Source of the DNA: Limnoperna fortunei
Taxonomy: Eukaryota > Mollusca > Bivalvia > Mytilida > Modiolidae
Assembly: GCA_944474755.1 (NCBI GenBank)
Contig: OX104124.1
Location: forward strand, 27,750,452-27,814,451
Direction of reading: 5' to 3'
Length of the DNA: 64,000 nucleotides
This document shows positions 1-13,153 of the stretch, one piece after another. A program made the translations under genes and the position numbers. Position 1 is the stretch's first letter; each line of letters starts with the position of its first letter. A model generated the notes under the pieces. It saw only the letters and a program-made list of their open reading frames with translations. It was not told the DNA's origin and did no database searches.

Positions 1-1364
1 TCTTTATTCAGTTTTGTACAGTTTATTGACTAATTCTTTATTGAGTTTTGTACAGTTTATTGACTGGTTCTTTATTCAGTTTTGTACAGTTTTTTGACTG
101 TTTCTTTATTGAGTTTTGTACAGTTTATTGACTGGTTCTTTGTTCTGTTTTGTACTGTTTATTGACTGGTTCTTTATTCAGTTTTGTACAGTTTATTGAC
201 TGGTTCTTTATTTAGTTTTGTACAGTTTATTGACTGTTTCTTTATTTATTTTTGTACAGTTTATTGACTGTTTCTATATTTAGTTTTGTACAGTTTATTG
301 ACTGTTTCTTTATTTAGTTTTGTACAGTTTATTGACTGTTTCTTTATTTAGTTTGTGTACAATTTACGGACTAGTTTTTTATTTAGTTTTGTACAGTTTA
401 TTGACTGTTTCTTTATTTAGTTTTGTACAGTTTATTGACTGTTTCTCTATTTAGTTTTGTACAGTTTATTGACTGGTTCTTTATTTAGTTTTGTACAGTT
501 TATTGACTGTTTCTTTATTTAGTTTGTGTACAATTTATGGACTGGTTCTTTATTTAGTTTTGTACAGTTTATTGACTGTTTCTTTATTTAGTTTTGTACA
601 GTTTATTGACTGTTTCTTTATTTAGTTTTGTACAGTTTATTGACTGGTTCTTTATTGTGTTTTGTACAGTTTATTGACTGGTTCTTTATTCAGTTTTGTA
701 ATGTTTATTGACTGGTTCTTTATTGAGTTTTGTACAGTTTATTGACTGGTTCTTTATTCAGTTTTGTACAGTTTTTTGACTGTTTCTTTATTGAGTTTTG
801 TACAGTTTATTGACTGGTTCTTTGTTCTGTTTTGTACTGTTTATTGACTGGTTCTTTATTCAGTTTTGTACAGTTTATTGACTGGTTCTTTATTTAGTTT
901 TGTACAGTTTATTGACTGTTTCTTTATTTATTTTTGTACAGTTTATTGACTGTTTCTATATTTAGTTTTGTACAGTTTATTGACTGTTTCTTTATTTAGT
1001 TTTGTACAGTTTATTGACTGTTTCTTTATTTAGTTTGTGTACAATTTATGGACTAGTTTTTTATTTAGTTTTGTACAGTTTATTGACTGTTTCTTTATTT
1101 AGTTTTGTACAGTTTATTGACTGTTTCTTTATTTAGTTTTGTACAGTTTATTGACTGGTTCTTTATTTAGTTTTGTACAGTTTATTGACTGTTTCTTTAT
1201 TTAGTTTGTGTACAATTTATGGACTGGTTCTTTATTTAGTTTTGTACAGTTTATTGACTGTTTCTTTATTTAGTTTTGTACAGTTTATTGACTGTTTCTT
1301 TATTTAGTTTTGTACAGTTTATTGACTGGTTCTTTATTGTGTTTTGTACAGTTTATTGACTGGT
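1..1364 (+). repeat. 682-bp (20-mer) tandem pair
   Basis: Bases 1-682 align with 683-1364 at a constant offset of 682 (20 monomers + 2 bp). Shared landmarks include the TTGTTCTG monomer (141 and 823), the 35-bp GTGTACAA monomer (near 352 and 1034) and the TAATG monomer (699 and 1381). Similarity continues to about 1440 and then breaks. One visible difference is ATTTACGG near 362, where the partner has ATTTATGG. The left edge is cut by the window, so more copies may lie upstream. Confidence 0.88.
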
Positions 1365-3440
1365 TCTTTATTCAGTTTTGTAATGTTTATTGACTGGTTC
1401 TTTATTGAGTTTTGTACAGTTTATTGACTGGTTCTTTATTCATTTTTGTAGAGTTTATTGACTGGTTCTTTATTGAGTTTTGTGCAGTTTATTAACTGGT
1501 TCTTTGTTCTGTTTAGTATTGTTTATTGATTGGTTCTTTATGCAGTTTTGTAAAGTTTACTGACTGGTTCTTGTTTTAGTTTTGTACAGTTTATTGACTG
1601 TTTCTTTATTTAGTTTTGTACAGTTTATTGACTGTTTCTATATTTAGTTTTATACAGTTTATTGACTGTTTCTTTATTTAGTTTTGTACAGTTTATTGAC
1701 TGTTTCTTTATTTATTTTTGTACAGTTTATTGACTGGTTCTTTATTTAGTTTTGTACAGTTTATTGACTGGTCCTTTATTGAGTTTTGTACAGTTTATTG
1801 ACTGGTTCTTTATTGAGTTTTGTGCAGTTTATTGACTGGTTCTTTATTGAGTTTTGTACAGTTTATTGGCTGGTTCTTTATTTAGTTTTGTATAGTTTAT
1901 TGACTAATTCTTTATTGAGTTTTGTACAGTTTATTGACTGGTTCTTTATTGAGTTTTGTAGAGTTTTTTGACTGCTTCTTTATTGAGTTTTGTACAGTTT
2001 ATTGACTGGTACTGTGTTCTGTTTTGTACTGTTTATTGACTGGTTCTTTATTCAGTTTTGTACAGTTTATTGACTGGTTCTTTATTCAGTTTTGTACAGT
2101 TTATTGACTGTTTCTTTTTTTAGTTTTGTACAGTTTATTGACTGTTTCTATATTTAGTTTTGCACAGTTTATTGACTGTTTCTTTATTTAGTTTTGTACA
2201 GTTTATTGACTGTTTCTTTATTGAGTTTGTGTACAATTTATGGACTGGTTCTTTATTTAGTTTTGTACAGTTTATTGACTGTTTCTTTATTTAGTTTTGT
2301 ACAGTTTATTGACTGTTTCTTTATTTAGTTTTGGACAGTTTATTGACTGGTTCTTTATTGAGTTTTGTACAGTTTATTGACTGGTTCTTTATTCAGTTTT
2401 GTAATGTTTATTGACTGGTTCTTTATTGAGTTTTGTACAGTTTATTGACTGGTTCTTTATTCATTTTTGTAGAGTTTATTGACTGGTTCTTTATTGAGTT
2501 TTGTACAGTTTATTGACTGGTTCTTTTTTGAGTTTTATACAGTTTATTGACTGGTTCTTTATTCAGTTTTGTACAGTTTATTGACTGGTTCTTTATTGAG
2601 TTTGTGTACAGTTTTTTGACTGGTTCTTTATTGAGTTTTGTACAGTTTATTGACTTGTTCTTTATTCAGTTTTGTACAGTTTATTGACTGGTTCTATTTG
2701 AGTTTTGTACAGTTTTTTGACTGGTTTTTTATTGAGTTTTGTACAGTTTATTCACTGTTTCTTTATTGAGTTTGGTACAGTTTATTGACTGTTTCTTTAT
2801 TCTTGTACAGTTTATTGACTGGTTCTTTATTTAGTTTTATACAGTTTATTGACTGGTCCTTTATTGAGTTTTGTACAGTTTATTGACTGGTTCTTTATTG
2901 AGTTTTGTGCAGTTTATTGACTGGTTCTTTATTGAGTTTTGTACAGTTTATTGACTGGTTCTTTATTCAGTTTTGTACAGTTTATTGACTAATTCTTTAT
3001 TGAGTTTTGTACAGTTTATTGACTGGTTCTTTATTCAGTTTTGTACAGTTTTTTGACTGTTTCTTTATTGAGTTTTGTACAGTTTATTGACTGGTTCTTT
3101 GTTCTGTTTTGTACTGTTTATTGACTGGTTCTTTATTCAGTTTTGTACAGTTTATTGACTGGTTCTTTATTTAGTTTTGTAGAGTTTATTGACTGTTTCT
3201 TTATTTAGTTTTGTACAGTTTATTGACTGTTTCTATATTTAGTTTTGTACAGTTTATTGACTGTTTCTTTATTTAGTTTTGTACAGTTTATTGACTGTTT
3301 CTTTATTTAGTTTGTGTACAATTTATGGACTAGTTCTTTATTTAGTTTTGTACAGTTTATTGACTGTTTCTTTATTTAGTTTTGTACAGTTTATTGACTG
3401 TTTCTTTATTTAGTTTTGTACAGTTTATTGACTGGTTCTT
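1365..3440 (+). repeat. Mixed monomer stretch, no local tandem HOR resolved
   Basis: The same 34-bp monomers without a nearby duplicate that I could phase. It contains the first 61-codon landmark (1786-1971), a 30-bp monomer (2781-2810) and two 35-bp GTGTACA-type monomers. The section from about 2180 to 3060 matches 49360-50240 at an offset of 47,178, sharing the TTTGGTACAG variant and the adjacent 30-bp monomer. No gene or other element is visible. Confidence 0.8.
2781..2810 (+). repeat. 30-bp deletion monomer (one of five)
   Basis: A T-type monomer in which ATT is followed directly by CTTGTACAG, four bases short of normal. Identical copies lie at 49959-49988, 53596-53625, 54511-54540 and 61319-61348. 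Each is preceded by a monomer ending GGTACAG. The shared rare neighbour shows that all five descend from one ancestral segment. None occurs inside either superunit (8.7-48.8 kb), so it marks flank-type array. Confidence 0.9.
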
Positions 3441-4120
3441 AATTGAGTTTTGTACAGTTTATTGACTGGTTCTTTATTCAGCTTTGTAATGTTTATTGAC
3501 TGGTTCTTTATTGAGTTTTGTACAGTTTATTGACTGGTTCTTTATTCAGTTTTGTACAGTTTATTGACTGTTTCTTTATTGAGTTTTGTACAGTTTATTG
3601 ACTGGTTCTTTGTACTGTTTTGTACTGTTTATTGTCTGGTTCTTTATTCAGTTTTGTAAAGTTTATTGACTGGTTCTTTTTTTAGTTTTGTGCAGTTTAT
3701 TGACTGTTTCTTTATTTAGTTTTGTACAGTTTATTGACTGTTTCTTTATTTAGTTTTGTACAGTTTATTGACTGGTTCTTAATTGAGTTTTGTACAGTTT
3801 ATTGACTGGTTCTTTATTCAGCTTTGTAATGTTTATTGACTGGTTCTTTATTGAGTTTTGTACAGTTTATTGACTGGTTCTTTATTCAGTTTTGTACAGT
3901 TTTTTAACTGTTTCTTTATTGAGTTTTGTACAGTTTATTAACTGGTTCTTTGTTCTGTTTTGTACTGTTTATTGTCTGGTTCTTTATTCAGTTTTGTAAA
4001 GTTTATTGACTGGTTCTTTTTTTAGTTTTGTGCAGTTTATTGACTGTTTCTTTATTTAGTTTTGTACAGTTTATTGACTGTTTCTTTATTTAGTTTTGTA
4101 CAGTTTATTCACTGTTTCTT
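3441..4120 (+). repeat. 340-bp (10-mer) tandem pair
   Basis: Bases 3441-3780 align with 3781-4120 at an offset of exactly 340. Both start with the rare AATTGAG variant and both carry CAGCTTTGTAATG (3479 and 3819) and the TTGTCTGG variant. They differ at a few bases, for example TGTACTG in the first copy against TGTTCTG in the second. The second copy forms the left end of the 2,044-bp duplication that follows, so this small duplication is probably the older of the two. Confidence 0.82.
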
Positions 4121-7100
4121 TATTTAGTTTTGTACAGTTTATTGACTGTTTCTTTATTTAGTTTGTGTACAATTTATGGACTGGTTCTTTATTTTGTTTT
4201 GTACAGTTTATTGACTGTTTCTTTATTTAGTTTTGTACAGATTATTGACTGTTTCTTTATTTAGTTTTGTACAGTTTATTGACTTGTTCTTTATTGAGTT
4301 TTGTACAGTTTATTGACTGGTTCTTTATTCAGTTTTGAAATCTTTATTGACTGGTTCTTCATTGAGTTTTGTACAGTTTATTGACTGGTTCTTTATTCAT
4401 ATTTGCACAGTTTATTTACTGGTTCTTTATTGAGTTTTGTACAGTTTATTGACTGGTTCTTTTTTGAGTTTTATACAGTTTATTGACTGGTTCTTTATTC
4501 AGTTTTGTACAGTTTATTGACTGGTTCTTTATTGAGTTTGTGTACAGTTTTTTGACTGGTTCTTTATTGAGTTTTGTACAGTTTATTGACTTGTTCTTTA
4601 TTTAGTTTTGTACAGTTTATTGACTGGTTCTTTATTGAGTTTTGTACAGTTTATTGACTGGTTCTTTATTGAGTTTTGTACAGTTTATTCACTGTTTCTT
4701 TATTGAGTTTTGTACAGTTTATTGACTGTTTCTTTATTTATTTTTGTACAGTTTATTGACTGGTTCTTTATTTAGTTTTGTACAGTTTATTGACTGGTCC
4801 TTTATTTAGTTTTGTACAGTTTATTGACTGTTTCTTTATTTAGTTTTGTACAGTTTATTGACTGGTTCTTTATTGAGTTTTGTACAGTTTATTGACTGGT
4901 TCTTTATTCAGTTTTGTAATGTTTATTGACTGGTTCTTCATTGAGTTTTGTACAGTTTATTGACTGGTTCTTTATTCATTTTTGTACAGTTTATTTACTG
5001 GTTCTTTATTGAGTTTTGTACAGTTTATTGACTGGTTCTTTTTTGAGTTTTATACAGTTTATTGACTGGTTCTTTATTCAGTTTTGTACAGTTTATTGAC
5101 TGGTTCTTTATTGAGTTTGTGTACAGTTTTTTAACTGGTTCTTTATTGAGTTTTGTACAGTTTATTGACTTGTTCTTTATTCAGTTTTGTACAGTTTATT
5201 GACTGGTTCTTTATTGAGTTTTGTACAGTTTTTTGACTGGTTCTTTATTGAGTTTTGTACAGTTTATTCACTGTTTCTTTATTGAGTTTTGTACAGTTTA
5301 TTGACTGTTTCTTTATTTATTTTTGTACAGTTTATAGACTGGTTCTTTATTTAGTTTTGTACAGTTTATTGACTGGTCCTTTATTTAGTTTTGTACAGTT
5401 TATTGACTGTTTCTTTATTTAGTTTTGTACAGTTTATTGACTGGTTCTTTATTGAGTTTTGTACAGTTTATTGACTGGTTCTTTATTCAGTTTTGTAATG
5501 TTTATTGACTGGTTCTTCATTGAGTTTTGTACAGTTTATTGACTGGTTCTTTATTCATTTTTGTACAGTTTATTTACTGGTTCTTTATTGAGTTTTGTAC
5601 AGTTTATTGACTGGTTCTTTTTTGAATTTTATACAGTTTATTGACTGATTCTTTATTCAGTTTTGTTCAGTTTATTGACTGGTTCTTTATTGAGTTTGTC
5701 TACAGTTTTCTGACTGGTTCTTTATTGAGTTTTGTACCGTTTATTGACTTGTTCTTTATTCAGTTTTGTACAGTTTATTGACTGGTTCTTCATTGAGTTT
5801 TGTACAGTTTTTTGACTGGTTCTTTATTGAGTTTTGTACAGTTTATTGACTGGTTCTTTATTCAGCTTTGTAATGTTTATTGACTGGTTCTTTATTGAGT
5901 TTTGTACAGTTTATTGACTGGTTCTTTATTCAGTTTTGTACAGTTTTTTAACTGTTTCTTTATTGAGTTTTGTACAGTTTATTAACTGGTTCTTTGTTCT
6001 GTTTTGTACTGTTTATTGTCTGGTTCTTTATTCAGTTTTGTAAAGTTTATTGACTGGTTCTTTTTTTAGTTTTGTGCAGTTTATTGACTGTTTCTTTATT
6101 TAGTTTTGTACAGTTTATTGACTGTTTCTTTATTTAGTTTTGTACAGTTTATTCACTGTTTCTTTATTTAGTTTTGTACAGTTTATTGACTGTTTCTTTA
6201 TTTAGTTTGTGTACAATTTATGGACTGGTTCTTTATTTTGTTTTGTACAGTTTATTGACTGTTTCTTTATTTAGTTTTGTACAGATTATTGACTGTTTCT
6301 TTATTTAGTTTTGTACAGTTTATTGACTTGTTCTTTATTGAGTTTTGTACAGTTTATTGACTGGTTCTTTATTCAGTTTTGAAATCTTTATTGACTGGTT
6401 CTTCATTGAGTTTTGTACAGTTTATTGACTGGTTCTTTATTCATATTTGCACAGTTTATTTACTGGTTCTTTATTGAGTTTTGTACAGTTTATTGACTGG
6501 TTCTTTTTTGAGTTTTATACAGTTTATTGACTGGTTCTTTATTCAGTTTTGTACAGTTTATTGACTGGTTCTTTATTGAGTTTGTGTACAGTTTTTTGAC
6601 TGGTTCTTTATTGAGTTTTGTACAGTTTATTGACTTGTTCTTTATTCAGTTTTGTACAGTTTATTGACTGGTTCTTTATTGAGTTTTGTACAGTTTTTTG
6701 ACTGGTTCTTTATTGAGTTTTGTACAGTTTATTCACTGTTTCTTTATTGAGTTTTGTACAGTTTATTGACTGTTTCTTTATTTATTTTTGTACAGTTTAT
6801 TGACTGGTTCTTTATTTAGTTTTGTACAGTTTATTGACTGGTCCTTTATTTAGTTTTGTACAGTTTATTGACTGTTTCTTTATTTAGTTTTGTACAGTTT
6901 ATTGACTGGTTCTTTATTGAGTTTTGTACAGTTTATTGACTGGTTCTTTATTCAGTTTTGTAATGTTTATTGACTGGTTCTTCATTGAGTTTTGTACAGT
7001 TTATTGACTGGTTCTTTATTCATTTTTGTACAGTTTATTTACTGGTTCTTTATTGAGTTTTGTACAGTTTATTGACTGGTTCTTTTTTGAGTTTTATACA

Positions 7101-7869
7101 GTTTATTGACTGGTTCTTTATTCAGTTTTGTACAGTTTATTGACTGGTTCTTTATTGAGTTTGTGTACAGTTTTTTAACTGGTTCTTTATTGAGTTTTGT
7201 ACAGTTTATTGACTTGTTCTTTATTCAGTTTTGTACAGTTTATTGACTGGTTCTTTATTGAGTTTTGTACAGTTTATTGACTGGTTCTTTATTGAGTTTT
7301 GTACAGTTTATTGACTGTTTCTTTATTGAGTTTTGTACAGTTTATTGACTGTTTCTTTATTTATTTTTGTACAGTTTATAGACTGGTTCTTTATTTAGTT
7401 TTTTACAGTTTATTGACTGGTCCTTTATTTAGTTTTGTACAGTTTATTGACTGTTTCTTTATTTAGTTTTGTACAGTTTATTGACTGGTTCTTTATTGAG
7501 TTTTGTACAGTTTATTGACTGGTTCTTTATTCAGTTTTGTAATGTTTATTGACTGGTTCTTCATTGAGTTTTGTACAGTTTATTGACTGGTTCTTTATTC
7601 ATTTTTGTACAGTTTATTTACTGGTTCTTTATTGAGTTTTGTACAGTTTATTGACTGGTTCTTTTTTGAATTTTATACAGTTTATTGACTGATTCTTTAT
7701 TCAGTTTTGTTCAGTTTATTGACTGGTTCTTTATTGAGTTTGTCTACAGTTTTCTGACTGGTTCTTTATTGAGTTTTGTACCGTTTATTGACTTGTTCTT
7801 TATTCAGTTTTGTACAGTTTATTGACTGGTTCTTCATTGAGTTTTGTACAGTTTTTTGACTGGTTCTTT
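3782..7869 (+). repeat. 2,044-bp (60-mer) tandem duplication
   Basis: Bases 3782-5825 align with 5826-7869 at an offset of 2,044. Rare landmarks agree: CAGCTTTG (3819, 5863), GAAATCT (4337, 6381), TTTATAGAC (5331, 7375) and TAATG (4917, 6961). The breakpoint is seen on both sides. At 3781 the first copy reads AATTGAG where 5825 reads TATTGAG, and past 7891 the second copy has TTCAC where 5848 has TTGAC. I noted only a handful of single-base differences, such as C/T near 4612, A/T near 4645 and a TTTTTACAG variant near 7400. That makes it a recent, near-identical pair. Confidence 0.9.
4330..5825 (+). repeat. 579-bp (17-mer) higher-order repeat, about 2.6 copies
   Basis: Anchors with an altered 3' end (GAAATCT, then TAATG) recur at 4337, 4916 and 5495, exactly 579 bp apart (17 x 34 + 1). 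The extra base comes from a 35-bp monomer. The block is repeated in the second 2,044-bp copy (6381, 6960, 7539). The same spacing appears in the right flank at 55727/56306/56884, 58179/58757 and 62535/63114/63693. Where the spacing is 578, a visible one-base deletion explains it (near 56667 and 58528). This is therefore a basic HOR of the flanking arrays on both sides of the superunits. Confidence 0.87.
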
Positions 7870-8724
7870 ATTGAGTTTTGTACAGTTTATTCACTGTTTC
7901 TTTATTGAGTTTTGTACAGTGTATTGACTGTTTCTTTATTTATTTTTGTACAGTTTATTGACTGGTTCTTTATTTAGTTTTGTACAGTTTATTGACTGGT
8001 TCTTTATTGAGTTTTCTACAGTTTATTGACTGGTTCTTTATTGAGTTTTGTGCAGTTTATTGACTGGTTCTTTATTGAGTTTTGTACAGTTTATCGACTG
8101 TTTCTATATTTAGTTTTGTACAGTTTATTGACTGTTTCTTTATTTAGTTTTGTACAGTTTATTGACTGTTTCTTTTTTTAGTTTGTGTACAATTTATGGA
8201 CTAGTTCTTTATTTAGTTTTGTACAGTTTATTGACTGTTTCTTTATTTAGTTTTGTAAAGTTTATTGACTGTTTCTTTATTTAGTTTTGTACAGTTTATT
8301 GACTGGTTCTTTATTTAGTTTTGTACAGTTTATTGACTGTTTCTTTATTTAGTTTGTGTACAATTTATTGACTGGTTCTTTATTTAGTTTTGTACAGTTT
8401 ATTGACTGTTTCTTTATTTAGTTTTGTACAGTTTATTGACTGTTTCTTTATTTAGTTTTGTACAGTTTATTGACTGGTTCTTTATTGTGTTTTGTACAGT
8501 TTATTGACTGGTTCTTTATTCAGTTTTGTAATGTTTATTGACTAATTCTTTATTGAGTTTTGTACAGTTTATTGACTGGTTCTTTATTCAGTTTTGTACA
8601 GTTTATTGACTGTTTCTTTATTGAGTTTTGTACAGTTTATTAACTGGTTCTTTGTTCTGTTTAGTATTGTTTATTGACTGGTTCTTTATGCAGTTTTGTA
8701 AAGTTTATTGACTGGTTCTTTTTT
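7870..8724 (+). repeat. Mixed monomers between the 2,044-bp pair and the superunit
   Basis: G-type and T-type monomers with two 35-bp GTGTACAA monomers, the TTTTCTACAG variant and the GTGCAG variant. Its content resembles 10.9-11.7 kb and 33.1-33.9 kb, so it is probably an older relative of superunit material. I found no constant-offset partner covering all of it. Nothing other than satellite is present. Confidence 0.7.
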
Positions 8725-8940
8725 TAGTTTTGTACAGTTTATTGACTGTTTCTTTATTTAGTTTTGTACAGTTTATTGACTGTTTCTATATTTAGTTTTG
8801 TACAGTTTATTGACTGTTTCTTTATTTAGTTTTGTACAGTTTATTGACTGGTTCTTTATTTATTTTTGTACAGTTTATTGACTGGTTCTTTATTAATTTT
8901 GTACAGTTTATTGACTGGTCCTTTATTGAGTTTTGTACAG

Positions 8941-8974
8941 TTTATTGACTGGTTCTTTATTGAGTTTTGTACAG
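8941..8974 (+). repeat. Reference monomer, G-type (34 bp)
   Basis: A clean example of the commonest class. Bases 1-9 are TTTATTGAC, bases 10-12 are TGG, bases 13-24 carry a pyrimidine tract ending in ATTGAG, and bases 28-34 are TGTACAG. Recurrent variants in this numbering are: T at 4; C or T at 7; A or T at 11; A or T at 12; C at 13; C at 14; A at 17; C at 18; T at 19; C or T at 22; T at 24; A or C at 29; C at 30; G at 31; G or A at 32; and AT at 32-33. Combinations of these serve as barcodes for the duplications listed below. Confidence 0.95.
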
Positions 8975-11900
8975 TTTATTGACTGGTTCTTTATTGAGTT
9001 TTGTACAGTCTATTGGCTGGTTCTTTATTTAGTTTTGTATAGTTTATTGACTAATTCTTTATTGAGTTTTGTACAGTTTATTGACTGGTTCTTTATTCAG
9101 TTTTGTAGAGTTTTTTGACTGCTTCTTTATTGAGTTTTGTACAGTTTATTGACTGGTTCTGTGTTCTGTTTTGTACTGTTTATTGACTGGTTCTTTATTC
9201 AGTTTTGTACAGTTTATTGACTGGTTCTTTATTGAGTTTTGTACAGTTTATTGACTGGTTCTTTTTTGAGTTTTATACAGTTTATTGACTGGTTCTTTAT
9301 TCAGTTTTGTACAGTTTATTGACTGGTTCTTTATTGAGTTTGTGTACAGTTTTTTAACTGGTTCTTTATTGAGTTTTGTACAGTTTATTGACTTGTTCTT
9401 TATTCAGTTTTGTACAGTTTATTGACTGGTTCTTTATTGAGTTTTGTACAGTTTTTTGACTGGTTCTTTATTGAGTTTTGTACAGTTTATTCACTGTTTC
9501 TTTATTGAGTTTTGTACAGTTTATTGACTGTTTCTTTATTTATTTTTGTACAGTTTATAGACTGGTTCTTTATTTAGTTTTGTACAGTTTATTGACTGGT
9601 CCTTTATTTAGTTTTGTACAGTGTATTGACTGTTTCTTTATTTAGTTTTGTACAGTTTATTGACTGGTTCTTTATTGAGTTTTGTACAGTTTATTGACTG
9701 GTTCTTTATTCAGTTTTGTAATGTTTATTGACTGGTTCTTCATTGAGTTTTGTACAGTTTATTGACTGGTTCTTTATTCATTTTTGTACAGTTTATTTAC
9801 TGGTTCTTTATTGAGTTTTGTACAGTTTATTGACTGGTTCTTTTTTGAATTTTATACAGTTTATTGACTGATTCTTTATTCAGTTTTTTTCAGTTTATTG
9901 ACTGGTTCTTTATTGAGTTTGTCTACAGTTTTCTGACTGGTTCTTTATTGAGTTTTGTACCGTTTATTGACTTGTTCTTTATTCAGTTTTGTACAGTTTA
10001 TTGACTGGTTCTTCATTGAGTTTTGTACAGTTTTTTGACTGGTTCTTTATTGAGTTTTGTACAGTTTATTCACTGTTTCTTTATTGAGTTTTGTACAGTG
10101 TATTGACTGTTTCTTTATTTATTTTTGTACAGTTTTTTAACTGGTTCTTTATTGAGTTTTGTACAGTTTATTGACTGGTTCTTTATTGAGTTTTCTACAG
10201 TTTATTGACTGGTTCTTTATTGAGTTTTGTGCAGTTTATTGACTGGTTCTTTATTTAGTTTTGTACAGTTTATCGACTGTTTCTTTATTGAGTTTTGTAC
10301 AGTTTATTGACTGTTTCTTTATTTATTTTTGTACAGTTTATAGACTGGTTCTTTATTTAGTTTTGTACAGTTTATTGACTGGTCCTTTATTTAGTTTTGT
10401 ACAGTTTATTGACTGTTTCTTTATTTAGTTTTGTACAGTTTATTGACTGGTTCTTTATTGAGTTTTGTACAGTTTATTGACTGGTTCTTTATTCAGTTTT
10501 GTAATGTTTATTGACTGGTTCTTCATTGAGTTTTGTACAGTTTATTGACTGGTTCTTTATTCATTTTTGTACAGTTTATTTACTGGTTCTTTATTGAGTT
10601 TTGTACAGTTTATTGACTGGTTCTTTTTTGAATTTTATACAGTTTATTGACTGATTCTTTATTCAGTTTTGTTCAGTTTATTGACTGGTTCTTTATTGAG
10701 TTTGTCTACAGTTTTCTGACTGGTTCTTTATTGAGTTTTCTACCGTTTATTGACTTGTTCTTTATTCAGTTTTGTACAGTTTATTGACTGGTTCTTCATT
10801 GAGTTTTGTACAGTTTTTTGACTGGTTCTTTATTGAGTTTTGTACAGTTTATTCACTGTTTCTTTATTGAGTTTTGTACAGTGTATTGACTGTTTCTTTA
10901 TTTATTTTTGTACAGTTTATTGACTGCTTCTTTATTTAGTTTTGTACAGTTTATTGACTGGTTCTTTATTGAGTTTTCTACAGTTTATTGACTGGTTCTT
11001 TATTGAGTTTTGTGCAGTTTATTGACTGGTTCTTTATTTAGTTTTGTACAGTTTATCGACTGTTTCTATATTTAGTTTTGTACAGTTTATTGACTGTTTC
11101 TTTATTTAGTTTTGTACAGTTTATTGACTGTTTCTTTTTTTAGTTTGTGTACAATTTATGGACTAGTTCTTTATTTAGTTTTGTACAGTTTATTGACTGT
11201 TTCTTTATTTAGTTTTGTAAAGTTTATTGACTGTTTCTTTATTTAGTTTTGTACAGTTTATTGACTGGTTCTTTATTTAGTTTTGTACAGTTTATTGACT
11301 GTTTCTTTATTTAGTTTGTGTACAATTTATGGACTGGTTCTTTATTTAGTTTTGTACAGTTTATTGACTGTTTCTTTATTTAGTTTTGTACAGTTTATTG
11401 ACTGTTTCTTTATTTAGTTTTGTACAGTTTATTGACTGGTTCTTTATTGAGTTTTGTACAGTTTATTGACTGGTTCTTTATTCAGTTTTGTAATGTTTAT
11501 TGACTAATTCTTTATTGAGTTTTGTACAGTTTATTGACTGGTTCTTTATTCAGTTTTGTACAGTTTTTTGACTGTTTCTTTATTGAGTTTTGTACAGTTT
11601 ATTAACTGGTTCTTTGTTCTGTTTAGTATTGTTTATTGACTGGTTCTTTATGCAGTTTTGTAAAGTTTATTGACTGGTTCTTTTTTTAGTTTTGTACAGT
11701 TTATTGACTGTTTCTTTATTTAGTTTTGTACAGTTTATTGACTGTTTCTATATTTAGTTTTGTACAGTTTATTGACTGTTTCTTTATTTAGTTTTGTACA
11801 GTTTATTGACTGTTTCTTTATTTATTTTTGTACAGTTTATTGACTGGTTCTTTATTAATTTTGTACAGTTTATTGACTGGTCCTTTATTGAGTTTTGTAC

Positions 11901-13153
11901 AGTTTATTGACTGGTTCTTTATTGAGTTTTGTACAGTTTATTGACTGGTTCTTTATTGAGTTTTGTACAGTTTATTGGCTGGTTCTTTATTCAGTTTTGT
12001 ATAGTTTATTGACTAATTCTTTATTGAGTTTTGTACAGTTTATTGACTGGTTCTTTATTCAGTTTTGTAGAGTTTTTTGACTGCTTCTTTATTGAGTTTT
12101 GTACAGTTTATTGACTGGTTCTGTGTTCTGTTTTGTACTGTTTATTGACTGGTTCTTTATTCAGTTTTGTACAGTTTATTGACTGGTTCTTTATTCAGTT
12201 TTGTACAGTTTATTGACTGTTTCTTTTTTTAGTTTTGTACAGTTTATTGACTGTTTCTATATTTAGTTTTGCACAGTTTATTGACTGTTTCTTTATTTAG
12301 TTTTGTACAGTTTATTGACTGTTTCTTTATTGAGTTTGTGTACAATTTATGGACTGGTTCTTTATTTAGTTTTGTACAGTTTATTGACTGTTTCTTTATT
12401 TAGTTTTGTACAGTTTATTGACTGGTTCTTTATTTAGTTTTGTACAGTTTATTGACTGGTTCTTTATTGAGTTTTGTACAGTTTATTGACTGGTTCTTTA
12501 TTCAGTTTTGTAATATTTATTGACTTGTTCTTTATTGAGTTTTGTACAGTTTTTTGACTGGTTCTTTATTGAGTTTTGTACAGTTTATTGACTGTTTCTT
12601 TATTGAGTTTTGTACAGTTTATTGACTGTTTCTTTATTTATTTTTGTACAGTTTATTGACTGGTTCTTTATTTAGTTTTGTACAGTTTATTGACTGGTCC
12701 TTTATTTAGTTTTGTACAGTTTATTGACTGTTTCTTTATTTAGTTTTGTACAGTTTATTGACTGGTTCTTTATTGAGTTTTGTACAGTTTATTGACTGGT
12801 TCTTTATTCAGTTTTGTAATTTTTATTGACTGGTTCTTTATTCAGTTTTGTACAGTTTATTGACTGGTTCTTTATTGAGTTTGTGTACAGTTTTTTAACT
12901 GGTTCTTTATTGAGTTTTGTACAGTTTATTGACTTGTTCTTTATTCAGTTTTGTACAGTTTATTGACTGGTTCTTTATTGAGTTTTGTACAGTTTATTGA
13001 CTGTTTCTATATTTAGTTTTGTACAGTTTATTCACTGTTTCTTTATTTAGTTTTGTACACTTTATTGACTGTTTCTTTATTTATTTTTGTACAGTTTATT
13101 GACTGGTTCTTTATTAATTTTGTACAGTTTATTGACTGGTCCTTTATTGAGTT

